Shown piece by piece: positions 43,666 to 52,822 of a DNA stretch of 64,000 bases; within the stretch, counting starts at the first letter, position 1; each line of letters starts with the position of its first letter. Source of the DNA: Marinirhabdus sp050859505. GTDB lineage: Bacteria > Bacteroidota > Bacteroidia > Flavobacteriales > Flavobacteriaceae. The notes beneath the pieces were generated by a model. That model ran no database searches and was not told the origin of the DNA. It was given only the letters and a program-made list of their open reading frames with translations. The stretch is taken from contig NZ_CP193934.1 in NCBI RefSeq assembly GCF_050859505.1, forward strand, positions 806,001 to 870,000, written 5' to 3'. The translations under genes were made by a program, and so were the position numbers.

Positions 43666-45981
43666 TTAAAAATCAAATTCATCTGGAATCTCATCACCAT
43701 TGCCATTATTTTTATAGTCACTACAATTTGTTATAATAGAAAGGTTTTTCGGTCTTTTAAAACCGTCTGTTGAAATGTTTAGCTCTTCATTGGCATAACA
43801 ACTTTTCATATACATACCCCATATTGGTAACGCCATGGTAGCTCCCTGCCCATAAGAAGTGCTTGCAAAATGAGTGGCACGATCTTCTCCACCAACCCAA
43901 ACTCCAGTAACTAAATTGGGAACAATGCCCATAAACCAGCCGTCACTATTATTTTGTGACGTACCTGTTTTACCAGCAATTGGATTTGTTAAATTATAGG
44001 GGTACCCTGTAACTACATTATCGTATAGTTTTGAACTTCGCCCCGCTCCTCTTAATCGGGAACCCGAACCGGATTGTGTTACTCCTTCCATTAAACTTAA
44101 CGTTACGTAAGCTGTTTCGTCACTCATCACATCTCTTGTCTCCGGTACATTTTGATATAGCACGGTTCCGTTTTTGTCTTCTATTCTAGTAATTAATGTT
44201 GGCTTTATATAAACTCCTTCGTTGGCAAACGTACTATACGCACCTACCATTTCGTATAAAGAAACATCTGCCGTACCTAATGCAATGGATGGAGCCTCGG
44301 GAATGTTCGAAATATCTACTCCCATTTTCTCTACTAAATCTATAACAGGTTTAGGCCCTACTCTATCAATAAGCCTGGCGGTAATGGTATTTACCGATTG
44401 TGCCAAAGCCTGTTTCAAATTCATCATAGCCCCGTAATCACCTCCTGCATTTTTTGGGGTCCAGGGTTTAAGCAATCCATATTTTCCAGCTTCAATAGTA
44501 AAAGGGGTGTTCGGTAACGTATCACAAGGCGACATATGCATTTGGTCTATCGCCGTAGCGTATACAAAAGGTTTAAAGGTAGAGCCAATCTGGCGCTTCC
44601 CTGTTTTTACCATATCGTATTTAAAGTTTTTATAGTCTGCTCCACCTACCCAGGCTTTTACTTCGCCCGTTGTTGGGTCCATAGACATCATTCCTGCTCG
44701 TAAAATACTTTTATAGTACCGTAGGGAATCCATTGGCGTCATGATGGTGTCCTTATACCGCTCCTCATTTTCCCAGGTAAAAATGCGCATCTTTGTTTTT
44801 TTCTTGAAACTGGCAATGATTTCTTTTTCAGACTTCCCTTGCTTTTGTAGTTCCCTCCAGCGATCGCTTCGGCGCATACCAGAGTTCATGATACTGGCTG
44901 TTTCTTCTTCATTGATATCTCGGAAGGGGGCTGTTTTATTTTTCTTATTTTGGATGTCGAATTCTTTTTGAAGATTTATCATATGCTTTATCACAGCGTC
45001 TTCGGCATATTCCTGCATTTTTGAATCTAAGGTTACAAACACCTTCATGCCATCACTATCAATATTGTAAAAGCTTCCATCAGGTTTCGGGTTTTCTTTA
45101 GCCCAATCTTTCATATACCCACGAACATATTCTCGGAAATACGTCGCTAAACCTTCATTATGATCCTGTGGTGTAAACTTTACATTCAGCGGAAGGGCTT
45201 GCAGCGAATCCTTTACTTGTTCAGTTATATAATCATACTTCGCCATTTGTGCAAGCACTACGTTTCTTCGATTTTTAACGCCTACTGGATTCCGCACTGG
45301 ATTGTATAAAGACGAATTTTTGAACATTCCAACAAGCATGGCAGACTCTACAGTAGTGAGCTCGGAAGGAGGTTTATCAAAATAGATGTTTGCAGCACTT
45401 TCAATACCAATTGCCAAGTTCAAGAAATCGTAGGTATTAAAATACATGGTGATGATTTCATCTTTGGTGTACCTGCGTTCCAAACGAGTTGCAATCACCC
45501 ATTCTTTAAATTTTTGTAGTATTCTTGAAAAAGTATTTTTAGACGCCTGTCCCACAAATAGCTGTCTTGCCACTTGCTGTGAAATAGTGCTTGCGCCCCC
45601 CTTACTACCTAAAGATGCTGCAGCCCTAAGGGTTCCCCTAACATCGATACCGCTATGATCATAAAAACGTATATCTTCGGTTGCAATAAGTGCATTTACC
45701 AAGTGGTCTGGCAACTCTTCAAACTGAACCGGTGTGCGATTGTCTTTAAAAAACTTTCCAATCACTACGCCATCTGTAGATACAATTTGCGTTGCCAGGT
45801 CCTTTTCCGGGTTTTCATATTCAGCGGGATCTGGTAATTTGCCAAAGACGCCCCACGAAGCCAATAAAAATACTAAGAATATAAAAAATATGCCACCGCC
45901 TAGAATGAACCATACGGTTTTAGCGTGCTTCTTGTTTGAAGCCTGTGTACTTTTCTTTGTTGTTTTTTTTGTAGTTGCCAT
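43666..45981 (-). CDS. Penicillin-binding protein 1A (bifunctional peptidoglycan synthase)
   Basis: A 771-residue class A PBP. A lysine-rich cytoplasmic tail precedes one membrane helix (WFILGGGIFFIFLVFLLASWG). The glycosyltransferase domain has Glu102 in IATEDIRFYDHSGID and GASTISQQVARQLF. The transpeptidase domain has the nucleophile Ser467 in GSTFKPFVYA, the SVN motif in LAQSVNTITARL and KTGTS in NPIAGKTGTSQNN. It polymerises and crosslinks peptidoglycan in the periplasm. The gene lies 2 bases after gldH. Confidence 0.95.
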   Translation of the reverse strand: MATTKKTTKKSTQASNKKHAKTVWFILGGGIFFIFLVFLLASWGVFGKLPDPAEYENPEKDLATQIVSTDGVVIGKFFKDNRTPVQFEELPDHLVNALIATEDIRFYDHSGIDVRGTLRAAASLGSKGGASTISQQVARQLFVGQASKNTFSRILQKFKEWVIATRLERRYTKDEIITMYFNTYDFLNLAIGIESAANIYFDKPPSELTTVESAMLVGMFKNSSLYNPVRNPVGVKNRRNVVLAQMAKYDYITEQVKDSLQALPLNVKFTPQDHNEGLATYFREYVRGYMKDWAKENPKPDGSFYNIDSDGMKVFVTLDSKMQEYAEDAVIKHMINLQKEFDIQNKKNKTAPFRDINEEETASIMNSGMRRSDRWRELQKQGKSEKEIIASFKKKTKMRIFTWENEERYKDTIMTPMDSLRYYKSILRAGMMSMDPTTGEVKAWVGGADYKNFKYDMVKTGKRQIGSTFKPFVYATAIDQMHMSPCDTLPNTPFTIEAGKYGLLKPWTPKNAGGDYGAMMNLKQALAQSVNTITARLIDRVGPKPVIDLVEKMGVDISNIPEAPSIALGTADVSLYEMVGAYSTFANEGVYIKPTLITRIEDKNGTVLYQNVPETRDVMSDETAYVTLSLMEGVTQSGSGSRLRGAGRSSKLYDNVVTGYPYNLTNPIAGKTGTSQNNSDGWFMGIVPNLVTGVWVGGEDRATHFASTSYGQGATMALPIWGMYMKSCYANEELNISTDGFKRPKNLSIITNCSDYKNNGNGDEIPDEFDF

Positions 45982-45983
45982 AC

Positions 45984-46472
45984 TTAAGGGGATTGTGTCA
46001 CTTCTTCAATACTAATTCCTACATCGGTTATTCCTGATAATTGGCTAACGCCCTCTCTTTCGCCGTTATTGCGTACTGCCTGTGTTAGAATGATGTTATA
46101 GTTTCCATTTTCTGAAAATTGTATCTTTTCTCGTAACCATAATTTGTTTTCTTTTACACTGCCTATCCCTTCTCCCATCCATTTCCCATTGGGATGTGCC
46201 ATCTTATATTCCAAAGTATCTGTAATTGTTTTCCCGTGTGGAAATTCAATAGCCGCAATAAGGAATATATTGTTAAATGGATAGTCATTGGTATTACGCA
46301 AATTGATAAAAACATTATAGTTTTTCAAAGAATCCAAGGTAGAAACTGTAAAAATCACCTCTTCCTGTTTATCCCATGTACCAGCAACAGATTGAGTTTC
46401 ACTCCAAACTACATTGCTATCGCAGGCCGAGCAAAACACCAAAATAACTACTGCTACAAAAACATTACGCAT
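45984..46472 (-). CDS. gldH: Gliding motility lipoprotein GldH
   Basis: The frame is open far upstream inside ricT, but the ATG at 46472 (MRNVFVAVVILVFCSAC) gives a lipoprotein signal with Cys17 after C-S-A, and 162 residues. The mature part matches GldH: VWSETQSVAGTWDKQE, VFINLRNTNDYPFNNIFL and YKMAHPNGKWMGEGIGSVKENK. GldH is needed for gliding and for T9SS function in Flavobacterium. It overlaps the ricT end by 8 bases and is 2 bases from PBP1A, a conserved Bacteroidota arrangement. Confidence 0.9.
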   Translation of the reverse strand: MRNVFVAVVILVFCSACDSNVVWSETQSVAGTWDKQEEVIFTVSTLDSLKNYNVFINLRNTNDYPFNNIFLIAAIEFPHGKTITDTLEYKMAHPNGKWMGEGIGSVKENKLWLREKIQFSENGNYNIILTQAVRNNGEREGVSQLSGITDVGISIEEVTQSP

Positions 46473-47775
46473 TGTTCTTCGGTTTTGGTTTTGGTCTTCT
46501 TTTTTTGTTTTGTGTTGTTCCTGTTTTAGGAGCATTCCCTTGTTGTGTATTGCTGTCTTTGCTTTGGGGTTTCTTTTTGTTGCGATTGTTTTGATCTTTA
46601 CTAGCTGTATTACTAGTGTCTTTGCTGGTATTTTTATTACGATTCCCGCTGCTTTTCTTTCTTCTGCTGTTTTTAGACGGCTTCGGTCTATCAAATCGTG
46701 TAAGACTATCTTGACCTACCACATCGCTGTATACTTTTTCGCTGGAAATTACAACGTCTTCGATATACTCTTCAAGACTTGCTACGGTATTCCCTTTTTT
46801 GTTAATGGCAATGATTTCGTTTACTTTTTCAACTTTTAAGGTATGCCAATTCATTCCGTCTTTTTCATAAACGAACCACATAAGTCCTTTAAAAATATCC
46901 GTTTTTTGGCAATAGGCATTTCCTTTATCGGTTTTCAGTTTTATGTCGCTTTTCGGAAAAATCTCTAAGGCTTCCAGATACATATCCAGTTCATAATTGA
47001 GGCAACATTTCAGCTTTCCACATTGCCCTGCCAATTTTTGCGGATTTAAACTCAGTTGTTGATATCTAGCAGCCGATGTGTTTACAGACCTAAAATCTGT
47101 TAACCACGTAGAACAACACAACTCACGTCCACAAGAACCAATGCCACCTAACCGTGCTGCTTCTTGCCGTAGCCCCACCTGCTTCATCTCAATACGGGTG
47201 TTGAACGTACGTGCAAATTCTTTAATTAATTGACGGAAATCTACCCGTTCTTCTGCCGTATAATAGAAAATAGCTTTAGAACCATCCCCTTGAAATTCAA
47301 TATCGCTCAATTTCATCTGTAGACCAAGTCTAATAGCAATTTCGCGTGATCTTTTCTGAATATCGGCTTCACGATCTCTACATTCTTGCCAAATGTCGAT
47401 ATCTTTCTGAGTGGCTTTTCGGTATATTTTTGGGAGTGCAGGAATGTCTATGGTTTCCTTTTTCTTCTTCATTTGAACGCGCACCAATTCGCCAGTGAGC
47501 GTTACCATCCCAATATCATGGCCTGGAGAGGCTTCGGTTGCCACGGTATCTCCAATAGAAAGGGAGAGTTTATCTGGATTTTGGTAAAAGTGTTTGCGCC
47601 CGTTCTTAAAACGAACCTCAACCGCGTTAAACGGTTCCTGATTGCCAGGAAGCGACATATTTGAAAGCCAATCGAACACCGTTAATTTGTTACAGCCATC
47701 GGTGCCGCAAGTACCATTGTTCTTGCAACCCTTTGGCTGTCCGTTGGCGCCTGTGGCACAGCTGGTACAGCCCAT
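46465..47775 (-). CDS. ricT: RicT-like PSP1 domain protein
   Basis: The ATG at 47775 (MGCTSCATGANGQPKG) is preferred over an upstream in-frame TTG, giving 436 residues. The N-terminal cysteine cluster (CTSC, GCKNNGTCGTDGC) resembles iron-sulfur ligands. The PSP1 region has GGIGSCGRELCCSTW and CGKLKCCLNYELDMYLE. In Bacillus, RicT (YaaT) works with RicA and RicF, binds [4Fe-4S] clusters and affects RNA maturation; the Bacteroidota role is not settled. The last 75 residues are low-complexity and basic (SKNSRRKKSSGNRNKN). gldH overlaps its end. Confidence 0.88.
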   Translation of the reverse strand: MGCTSCATGANGQPKGCKNNGTCGTDGCNKLTVFDWLSNMSLPGNQEPFNAVEVRFKNGRKHFYQNPDKLSLSIGDTVATEASPGHDIGMVTLTGELVRVQMKKKKETIDIPALPKIYRKATQKDIDIWQECRDREADIQKRSREIAIRLGLQMKLSDIEFQGDGSKAIFYYTAEERVDFRQLIKEFARTFNTRIEMKQVGLRQEAARLGGIGSCGRELCCSTWLTDFRSVNTSAARYQQLSLNPQKLAGQCGKLKCCLNYELDMYLEALEIFPKSDIKLKTDKGNAYCQKTDIFKGLMWFVYEKDGMNWHTLKVEKVNEIIAINKKGNTVASLEEYIEDVVISSEKVYSDVVGQDSLTRFDRPKPSKNSRRKKSSGNRNKNTSKDTSNTASKDQNNRNKKKPQSKDSNTQQGNAPKTGTTQNKKRRPKPKPKNNA

Positions 47776-48135
47776 AATTAGTATATATATAGTGGAGGTG
47801 ATTGAAAAACCGTTCAAGCATTACTAATAGTGCAGTTTCATTAGGTTTCGACTGCGCTCAACCAGACATCGTTCTTCGGTTTATTCAATAAAACCCCTCG
47901 AAAATTAAACAAACGTTTTAATAGGTAAAGATACCAAATATATTGACGATGTACGATTGACACTATACGATTTGTTGAAATTGGAAAAACGAAATTGGAA
48001 ATCGGACGAAAGAGAAGTACGAGGCGCGAACGACGAATAGGGAATTGGGGAAAATAAAAAACTCACCACTCAAAGCGAAGCGCTCTCACCACTCACCACT
48101 ACAAGCGAAGCGTCCTACCCGCTACCAACTACACA
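47776..48135. other. 360-base spacer with a lone repeat arm and a short direct repeat
   Basis: TTTCGACTGCGCTCAACC (47846-47863) plus AGACATC is a single arm of the palindromic repeat family, 70 bases before ricT. CTCACCACT followed by AAGCGAAGCG occurs twice, 30 bases apart (48062-48082 and 48092-48112). No gene is seen. Confidence 0.6.
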
Positions 48136-49167
48136 CTATTTCTTATACTTCAGCTTCTCGCTACGCCCTTTTTTGAATATCTTATTACTGTTATGAGTAC
48201 CACTGCGGAGTTTTTTTTGTTCTTCGTAGGGCAATTGGATTATATTTTGACACTCCGTAGAGCAACAATGCTGCATGGCTTCCGCACAATTTTTACATTG
48301 AATAAATAAAAGGTGACACGCTTCATTAGCACAATTTTCGTGAGTATCGCAAGGGGTTCCACATTGATGGCAATGAGAAATCACATCTTCTGAAATGCGT
48401 TCTCCACGACGATGATCGAATACAAAGTTTTTGCCCAAAAATTTATTTTCTAACCCATTCATTGAAACTTGACGCGCATATTCAATAATACCACCTTCCA
48501 GCTGAAATACATTTTTAAAACCCTTGTGTTTATAATATGCACTTGCTTTTTCACAACGGATACCACCCGTACAGTACATGACCAATTTTTTATGTTCTTT
48601 GTGGTCTTTTAAATTTTCTTCAATAATATCCAGACTATCCCGAAACGTATCTACATCTGGTGTGATGGCGCCTTTAAAGTGGCCTATTTCGCTTTCGTAA
48701 TGGTTCCGCATATCTACCAAAACAGTATCCGGATCTTCTAGGAGTTGGTTGAAACCTTCGGCATCTACGTGAATTCCTTTGTTGGTAACATCGAAAGTGG
48801 CATCGTTTAAACCGTCGGCTACAATTTTATCACGCACTTTTACTTTCAGCTTTAAAAACGATTTTAGGTCGTGCTCAATGGCTATGTTTAGACGGACGTT
48901 TTCTAAGAAATAGATTCCGTCGAGGAAGTTTTTAAAAGCTTCAAAGTTTTTCGCAGGTACCGAAAGTTGTGCGTTAATACCTTCGTGTGCTACATAAATA
49001 CGGCCCAGAACCGCCAAGGCATCCCAAGCGATAAACAAATGGTTTCTAAAAAGTTCGGGGTTGCCTAGTTTGGCATATTGATAAAAAGAAAGGGTTAAAC
49101 GTTCTTCGCCGGCTTCTTCCAGCATGGTGGCCCTTTCTATCGCACTCATTTTATTGTACAGTTGCAT
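48136..49167 (-). CDS. trhO: tRNA uridine(34) hydroxylase TrhO (rhodanese family, YceA)
   Basis: A 343-residue protein with an N-terminal acylphosphatase-like domain and a rhodanese domain (about 140-235: VLVDMRNHYESEIGHFKGA; active Cys199 in MYCTGGIRCEKASAY). A cysteine-rich tail (HCHQCGTPCDTHENC, CKNCAEAMQHCC) probably binds zinc. TrhO uses O2 to hydroxylate U34 of some tRNAs toward 5-methoxyuridine and related bases. The family assignment is secure; the exact tRNA set is inferred. It is divergent from recA. Confidence 0.92.
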   Translation of the reverse strand: MQLYNKMSAIERATMLEEAGEERLTLSFYQYAKLGNPELFRNHLFIAWDALAVLGRIYVAHEGINAQLSVPAKNFEAFKNFLDGIYFLENVRLNIAIEHDLKSFLKLKVKVRDKIVADGLNDATFDVTNKGIHVDAEGFNQLLEDPDTVLVDMRNHYESEIGHFKGAITPDVDTFRDSLDIIEENLKDHKEHKKLVMYCTGGIRCEKASAYYKHKGFKNVFQLEGGIIEYARQVSMNGLENKFLGKNFVFDHRRGERISEDVISHCHQCGTPCDTHENCANEACHLLFIQCKNCAEAMQHCCSTECQNIIQLPYEEQKKLRSGTHNSNKIFKKGRSEKLKYKK

Positions 49168-49327
49168 GCTATACTAATTTTAGGGTGTTAAAGAATTGTT
49201 TTGAAGCGTCAAAATTACGGCTTTCCTTAGTGTTAACAAAAAATTTAATTCCGCCAAGCTTCTGGTTGTTGTAAACACAAAGAAATAGTATTTTTACTGT
49301 TTAGACTCCCCAATAAATAATCACAAC

Positions 49328-50341
49328 ATGAGCACAGATAAAGAAAAAGAAGCAAAATTAAAAGCACTCAAGCTTACCCTTGACAAAATGGACAAGACCT
49401 ACGGAAAAGGTGCTGTTATGAAAATGGGCGATCGCGCCGTACAAGAAGTAGAAGTAATCTCAACGGGGTCTTTAGGATTGGACGTAGCCCTAGGGGTTGG
49501 CGGGTATCCTCGAGGTAGAGTTATTGAAATATATGGACCGGAATCTTCAGGTAAAACCACATTAACCCTACACGCCATTGCTGAAGCACAGAAAAAAGGA
49601 GGTATCGCAGCTTTTATAGATGCGGAGCACGCTTTTGATCGCTATTATGCTGAAAAATTAGGTGTAGATATTGAAAATCTTATTATTTCCCAACCAGACA
49701 ATGGAGAACAAGCACTGGAGATTACAGATAATTTAATACGCAGTGGTGCCATAGATATTATTGTAATTGACTCTGTAGCCGCCTTGACGCCAAAAAGTGA
49801 AATCGAGGGCGAAATGGGTGATAGCAAGATGGGACTACACGCCAGATTGATGTCGCAAGCGCTTAGAAAATTAACGGGATCAATCAGTAAGACCAACTGT
49901 ACCGTTATTTTTATTAACCAATTGCGTGAAAAGATTGGCGTAATGTTTGGAAATCCTGAAACCACTACAGGTGGTAACGCCTTGAAGTTTTACTGTTCGG
50001 TGCGTTTGGACATACGACGTTCTACACAAATTAAAGATAGCAATAGTGCCGTATTAGGAAACAAGACCCGAGTAAAAGTGGTGAAAAATAAAGTAGCACC
50101 ACCCTTTAAAACAGCCGAGTTTGATATTATGTACGGTAAAGGAATCTCTAAAGTAGGAGAGATTATTGATCTTGGTGTAGATTTCGAAATCATTAAAAAA
50201 GCAGGCTCTTGGTTTAGTTATGACGAAACCAAACTAGGACAAGGAAGAGATGCTGTAAAAGCACTTCTTTTGGACAATCCAGAGTTGATGGATGAACTAG
50301 AAATAAAAATAAAAGACTCTATTGCCGCGTTAAACGAATAA
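49328..50341 (+). CDS. recA: Recombinase RecA
   Basis: A 337-residue protein central to homologous recombination and the SOS response. Walker A is GPESSGKTT, followed by FIDAEHAFD, the L1 region EIEGEMGDSKMGLHARLMSQ and the L2 segment NQLREKIGVMFGNPETTTGG. The length is usual for Bacteroidota. No LexA-type operator was recognised upstream, and many Bacteroidota lack a classical SOS box. Confidence 0.98.
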   Translation: MSTDKEKEAKLKALKLTLDKMDKTYGKGAVMKMGDRAVQEVEVISTGSLGLDVALGVGGYPRGRVIEIYGPESSGKTTLTLHAIAEAQKKGGIAAFIDAEHAFDRYYAEKLGVDIENLIISQPDNGEQALEITDNLIRSGAIDIIVIDSVAALTPKSEIEGEMGDSKMGLHARLMSQALRKLTGSISKTNCTVIFINQLREKIGVMFGNPETTTGGNALKFYCSVRLDIRRSTQIKDSNSAVLGNKTRVKVVKNKVAPPFKTAEFDIMYGKGISKVGEIIDLGVDFEIIKKAGSWFSYDETKLGQGRDAVKALLLDNPELMDELEIKIKDSIAALNE

Positions 50342-50367
50342 TTTATAACTTTTTAACGCAACCCTAC

Positions 50368-50408
50368 CTGTTTCAGGGTATCTACGCAATGTAGAAGCCT
50401 GAAAACAG
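50368..50408 (+). other. Imperfect hairpin after recA
   Basis: CTGTTTCAGG (50368-50377) pairs with CCTGAAAACAG (50398-50408, one bulged A), and inside it CTAC (50382-50385) pairs with GTAG (50391-50394). No T-run follows, so it may be a leader structure of the sigma gene rather than a recA terminator. Confidence 0.4.
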
Positions 50409-50453
50409 CTGTGTTGTCCTAACCAAAACAACCACTAACCATAGCAACTACGT

Positions 50454-50987
50454 TTGACATTAGACGAGCTCATACAAAAATGTAAGCAGCAAGATGTAAA
50501 AGCGCAAGGTGCATTGTACCAACAATACTCCGGAGTTTTATTTTCCATCTGTTTGCGGTATTCGCCCAATCATACAGAGGCCGAAGACAATCTGCAAGAT
50601 GCATTTATAACCATTTTTGCTAAAGTTGGGCAGTTTAAAGACAAAGGCTCTTTTGAAGGCTGGATGAAACGCATCACAGTAAACACGGTGCTCCAAAAAT
50701 ATAGAAAGCAAAAAGTTTTCAATATTAAAGAAGAAGCCAATATAGAGCAGCCCGAAGATGAAGATGTAGTGATTGAAAGTGAAGTGCCTTTAAAATATCT
50801 GTTGCAGATAATCCAAGAATTACCAGATAGGTATCGATTGGTGTTTTCCATGTATGTTTTGGATGGGTATCAACATAAAGAGATAGCAGAAATGTTAGGA
50901 ATTAGTGATGGTACGTCTAAGTCTAATCTAGCACGTGCGAGAGGAATATTAAAAAAGAAAGTAGAACAGTATAAAGACAGCCAATGA
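50454..50987 (+). CDS. RNA polymerase sigma factor, ECF (sigma-70) family
   Basis: A 177-residue ECF sigma factor. Region 2 is LFSICLRYSPNHTEAEDNLQDAFITIF and GSFEGWMKRITVNTVLQKYRK; region 4 is ELPDRYRLVFSMYVLDGYQHKEIAEMLGISDGTSKSNL. The start appears to be TTG at 50454, as no ATG fits before region 2. It is followed after 69 bases by an anti-sigma-like membrane protein, which is probably its partner. Targets unknown. Confidence 0.92.
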   Translation: MTLDELIQKCKQQDVKAQGALYQQYSGVLFSICLRYSPNHTEAEDNLQDAFITIFAKVGQFKDKGSFEGWMKRITVNTVLQKYRKQKVFNIKEEANIEQPEDEDVVIESEVPLKYLLQIIQELPDRYRLVFSMYVLDGYQHKEIAEMLGISDGTSKSNLARARGILKKKVEQYKDSQ

Positions 50988-51056
50988 GTGTAATTACTAA
51001 TTAACTAGTTTACGAAGTAACCAATACATAAGTCATTCCCCCATAATGGACTTACA

Positions 51057-52577
51057 ATGAAAGAAAAAAAACACATAGACCAACTCTTCAAAGAGCAGTT
51101 TCAAGATTTTGAAGCTACTCCTTCTCCTCTTGTTTGGGACCGTATAGAGGCCCAACTACAAGAGAAGAAAAAAGAACGCCGTGTGATTCCGCTTTGGTGG
51201 CGTGTGGCAGGTGTGGCGGCACTCATCGCTTTATTACTTGCCGTTGGACTTTCGCTTTTCAATACTACCACTTCGCCTTCCAATGAAATTGTAACTGAAG
51301 ATTTAAATATTAAAGACAATACAAATACTACTGAAGCTGCTCAGGAAGAAAACAAAATAGATGCCAATGAAACTATTACTAATGAAGCCCAGGTAGCTTC
51401 AGAAGAAAATGAAATAAATACTGCTGAAGATAACAGCAACCAAACCAACAAGTTAAAAACTGAAACTATTTCAGATAAAAAATCTAACAAAGAGTACAAC
51501 AAGCCAAAGAATGCTTCAACTACCTATAACACGACTAGTGAAGGCGTAGCAACCTCAAACAAACCTAAAAATGCTACTCAAAAATCCTCTGAAACTACCC
51601 AAAACCCCTTGGTGAAGGACCCCAATACGGTAGTTTCAGGCAATGAGGCTGTTGCTAAAACTGAAAAAAATACAGATTATTTAATTCCTCCCGAAAAGAA
51701 TAGTATAAACCCTACTAAAGAATTAGATAGCAATACTGCAGTTACCGAAACTTCAGAAAATAAAGTTCCCGAAGAAAGCAAAAAATCTATTTTCGATGCT
51801 ATTGAAGAAAACAAAAATTTAGAAGATGCGGTTGCAGTAAAAGAGGGTCCTTCAAATCGCTGGGCAGTTTCTCCTAACGTAGGCCCTGTATATTATAGTT
51901 CCTTATCTGGCGGCTCTTCTATAGACCCTATGTTTTCGGATAACTCACAAAGCGGAAATGTTAATTTAAGTTATGGCGTTGCTGTAGATTACAACATCAA
52001 TAAAAAATTAAGTATTCGCTCTGGTGTTAGTAATGTAAATCTAAGTTATGCAACGGGAGATGTACAGGTAGCTACCGCGCCAGTTGCTTTTGCTTTAAAA
52101 AATGTAGCATATAGCACTAACAGAAGCATTATTACTACAGTTGTAGACAAAGGCTCTATACCCCCTACACTGGGCAACAACGGACTTGACAATATAGTTC
52201 CCAAATCTACTGGTGGCAATGCAGAAATTAGCCAGCAATTACAATATTACGAAGTACCCCTCGAATTAAAATATGCCATAGTTAATAAAAAATTTGGCGT
52301 CAATATAATTGGAGGTATGAGTACTTTATTTTTAGGAAACAACGACATAGTAGTAAACGACGGAGAATTTAGAACCGTTCTAGGAGAAGCAAATAACTTG
52401 AATTCAATAAGTTTTACTTCGAACATTGGGCTTGGCTTTAATTACCAACTAAGCAAAAAATTTAGGTTTAATATTGAACCAATGTTCAAGTATCAACTCA
52501 ATCCCTATACAGACAGCAATGTAGACTTTAAACCCTACTATTTAGGTGTGTATAGTGGATTGAGTTTTAAATTTTAG
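51057..52577 (+). CDS. Anti-sigma-like protein with C-terminal outer-membrane beta-barrel domain
   Basis: A 506-residue protein. The N-terminal MKEKKHIDQLFKEQFQDFE, then PSPLVWDRIEAQLQEKKKE, is the pattern seen in anti-sigma-like proteins paired with ECF factors. One membrane helix follows (WRVAGVAALIALLLAVGLSLF, about 49-68). A long Asn/Thr/Glu-rich low-complexity linker (about 70-260) leads to beta strands typical of small outer-membrane porin-like domains (LSYGVAVDYNINKKLSIRSG, FNIEPMFKYQLNPY, PYYLGVYSGLSFKF). It could span the periplasm from inner to outer membrane. The barrel is inferred from strand pattern. Confidence 0.8.
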   Translation: MKEKKHIDQLFKEQFQDFEATPSPLVWDRIEAQLQEKKKERRVIPLWWRVAGVAALIALLLAVGLSLFNTTTSPSNEIVTEDLNIKDNTNTTEAAQEENKIDANETITNEAQVASEENEINTAEDNSNQTNKLKTETISDKKSNKEYNKPKNASTTYNTTSEGVATSNKPKNATQKSSETTQNPLVKDPNTVVSGNEAVAKTEKNTDYLIPPEKNSINPTKELDSNTAVTETSENKVPEESKKSIFDAIEENKNLEDAVAVKEGPSNRWAVSPNVGPVYYSSLSGGSSIDPMFSDNSQSGNVNLSYGVAVDYNINKKLSIRSGVSNVNLSYATGDVQVATAPVAFALKNVAYSTNRSIITTVVDKGSIPPTLGNNGLDNIVPKSTGGNAEISQQLQYYEVPLELKYAIVNKKFGVNIIGGMSTLFLGNNDIVVNDGEFRTVLGEANNLNSISFTSNIGLGFNYQLSKKFRFNIEPMFKYQLNPYTDSNVDFKPYYLGVYSGLSFKF

Positions 52578-52661
52578 ATATGCCCCGCTACATACTTTTT
52601 ATTTTTGAGTCAGGTGGGTTTGTTTTATTTAGTTAAGTTGAACACCTGAAAACCAAAGTAG

Positions 52662-52696
52662 AAAAACCGTCTCCCGCCATAGAGATGGTTTTTTTA
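52662..52696 (+). terminator. Terminator after the anti-sigma-like gene
   Basis: AACCGTCTC (52665-52673) pairs with GAGATGGTT (52682-52690), with one G-T pair and loop CCGCCATA, then a T-run to 52695. Confidence 0.8.
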
Positions 52697-52822
52697 TAGA
52701 ACTTATTTTAACTTTTGTGACTTGATGAAGGTATTTGTACTTTGTATAGCTACAACTACGGAAAAGAATAATTGAAATTAGAGTGTAAAATATTTAATTA
52801 GTACGTTTAAAGAACTTCAGAA

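Noticed and set aside
46473..46694. Long N-terminal extension of gldH
   Set aside because: It lies within ricT in another frame and would place 74 basic residues before a clear lipoprotein signal.
48062..48112. Possible CRISPR-like repeat
   Set aside because: Only two copies, no spacer series and no cas genes.
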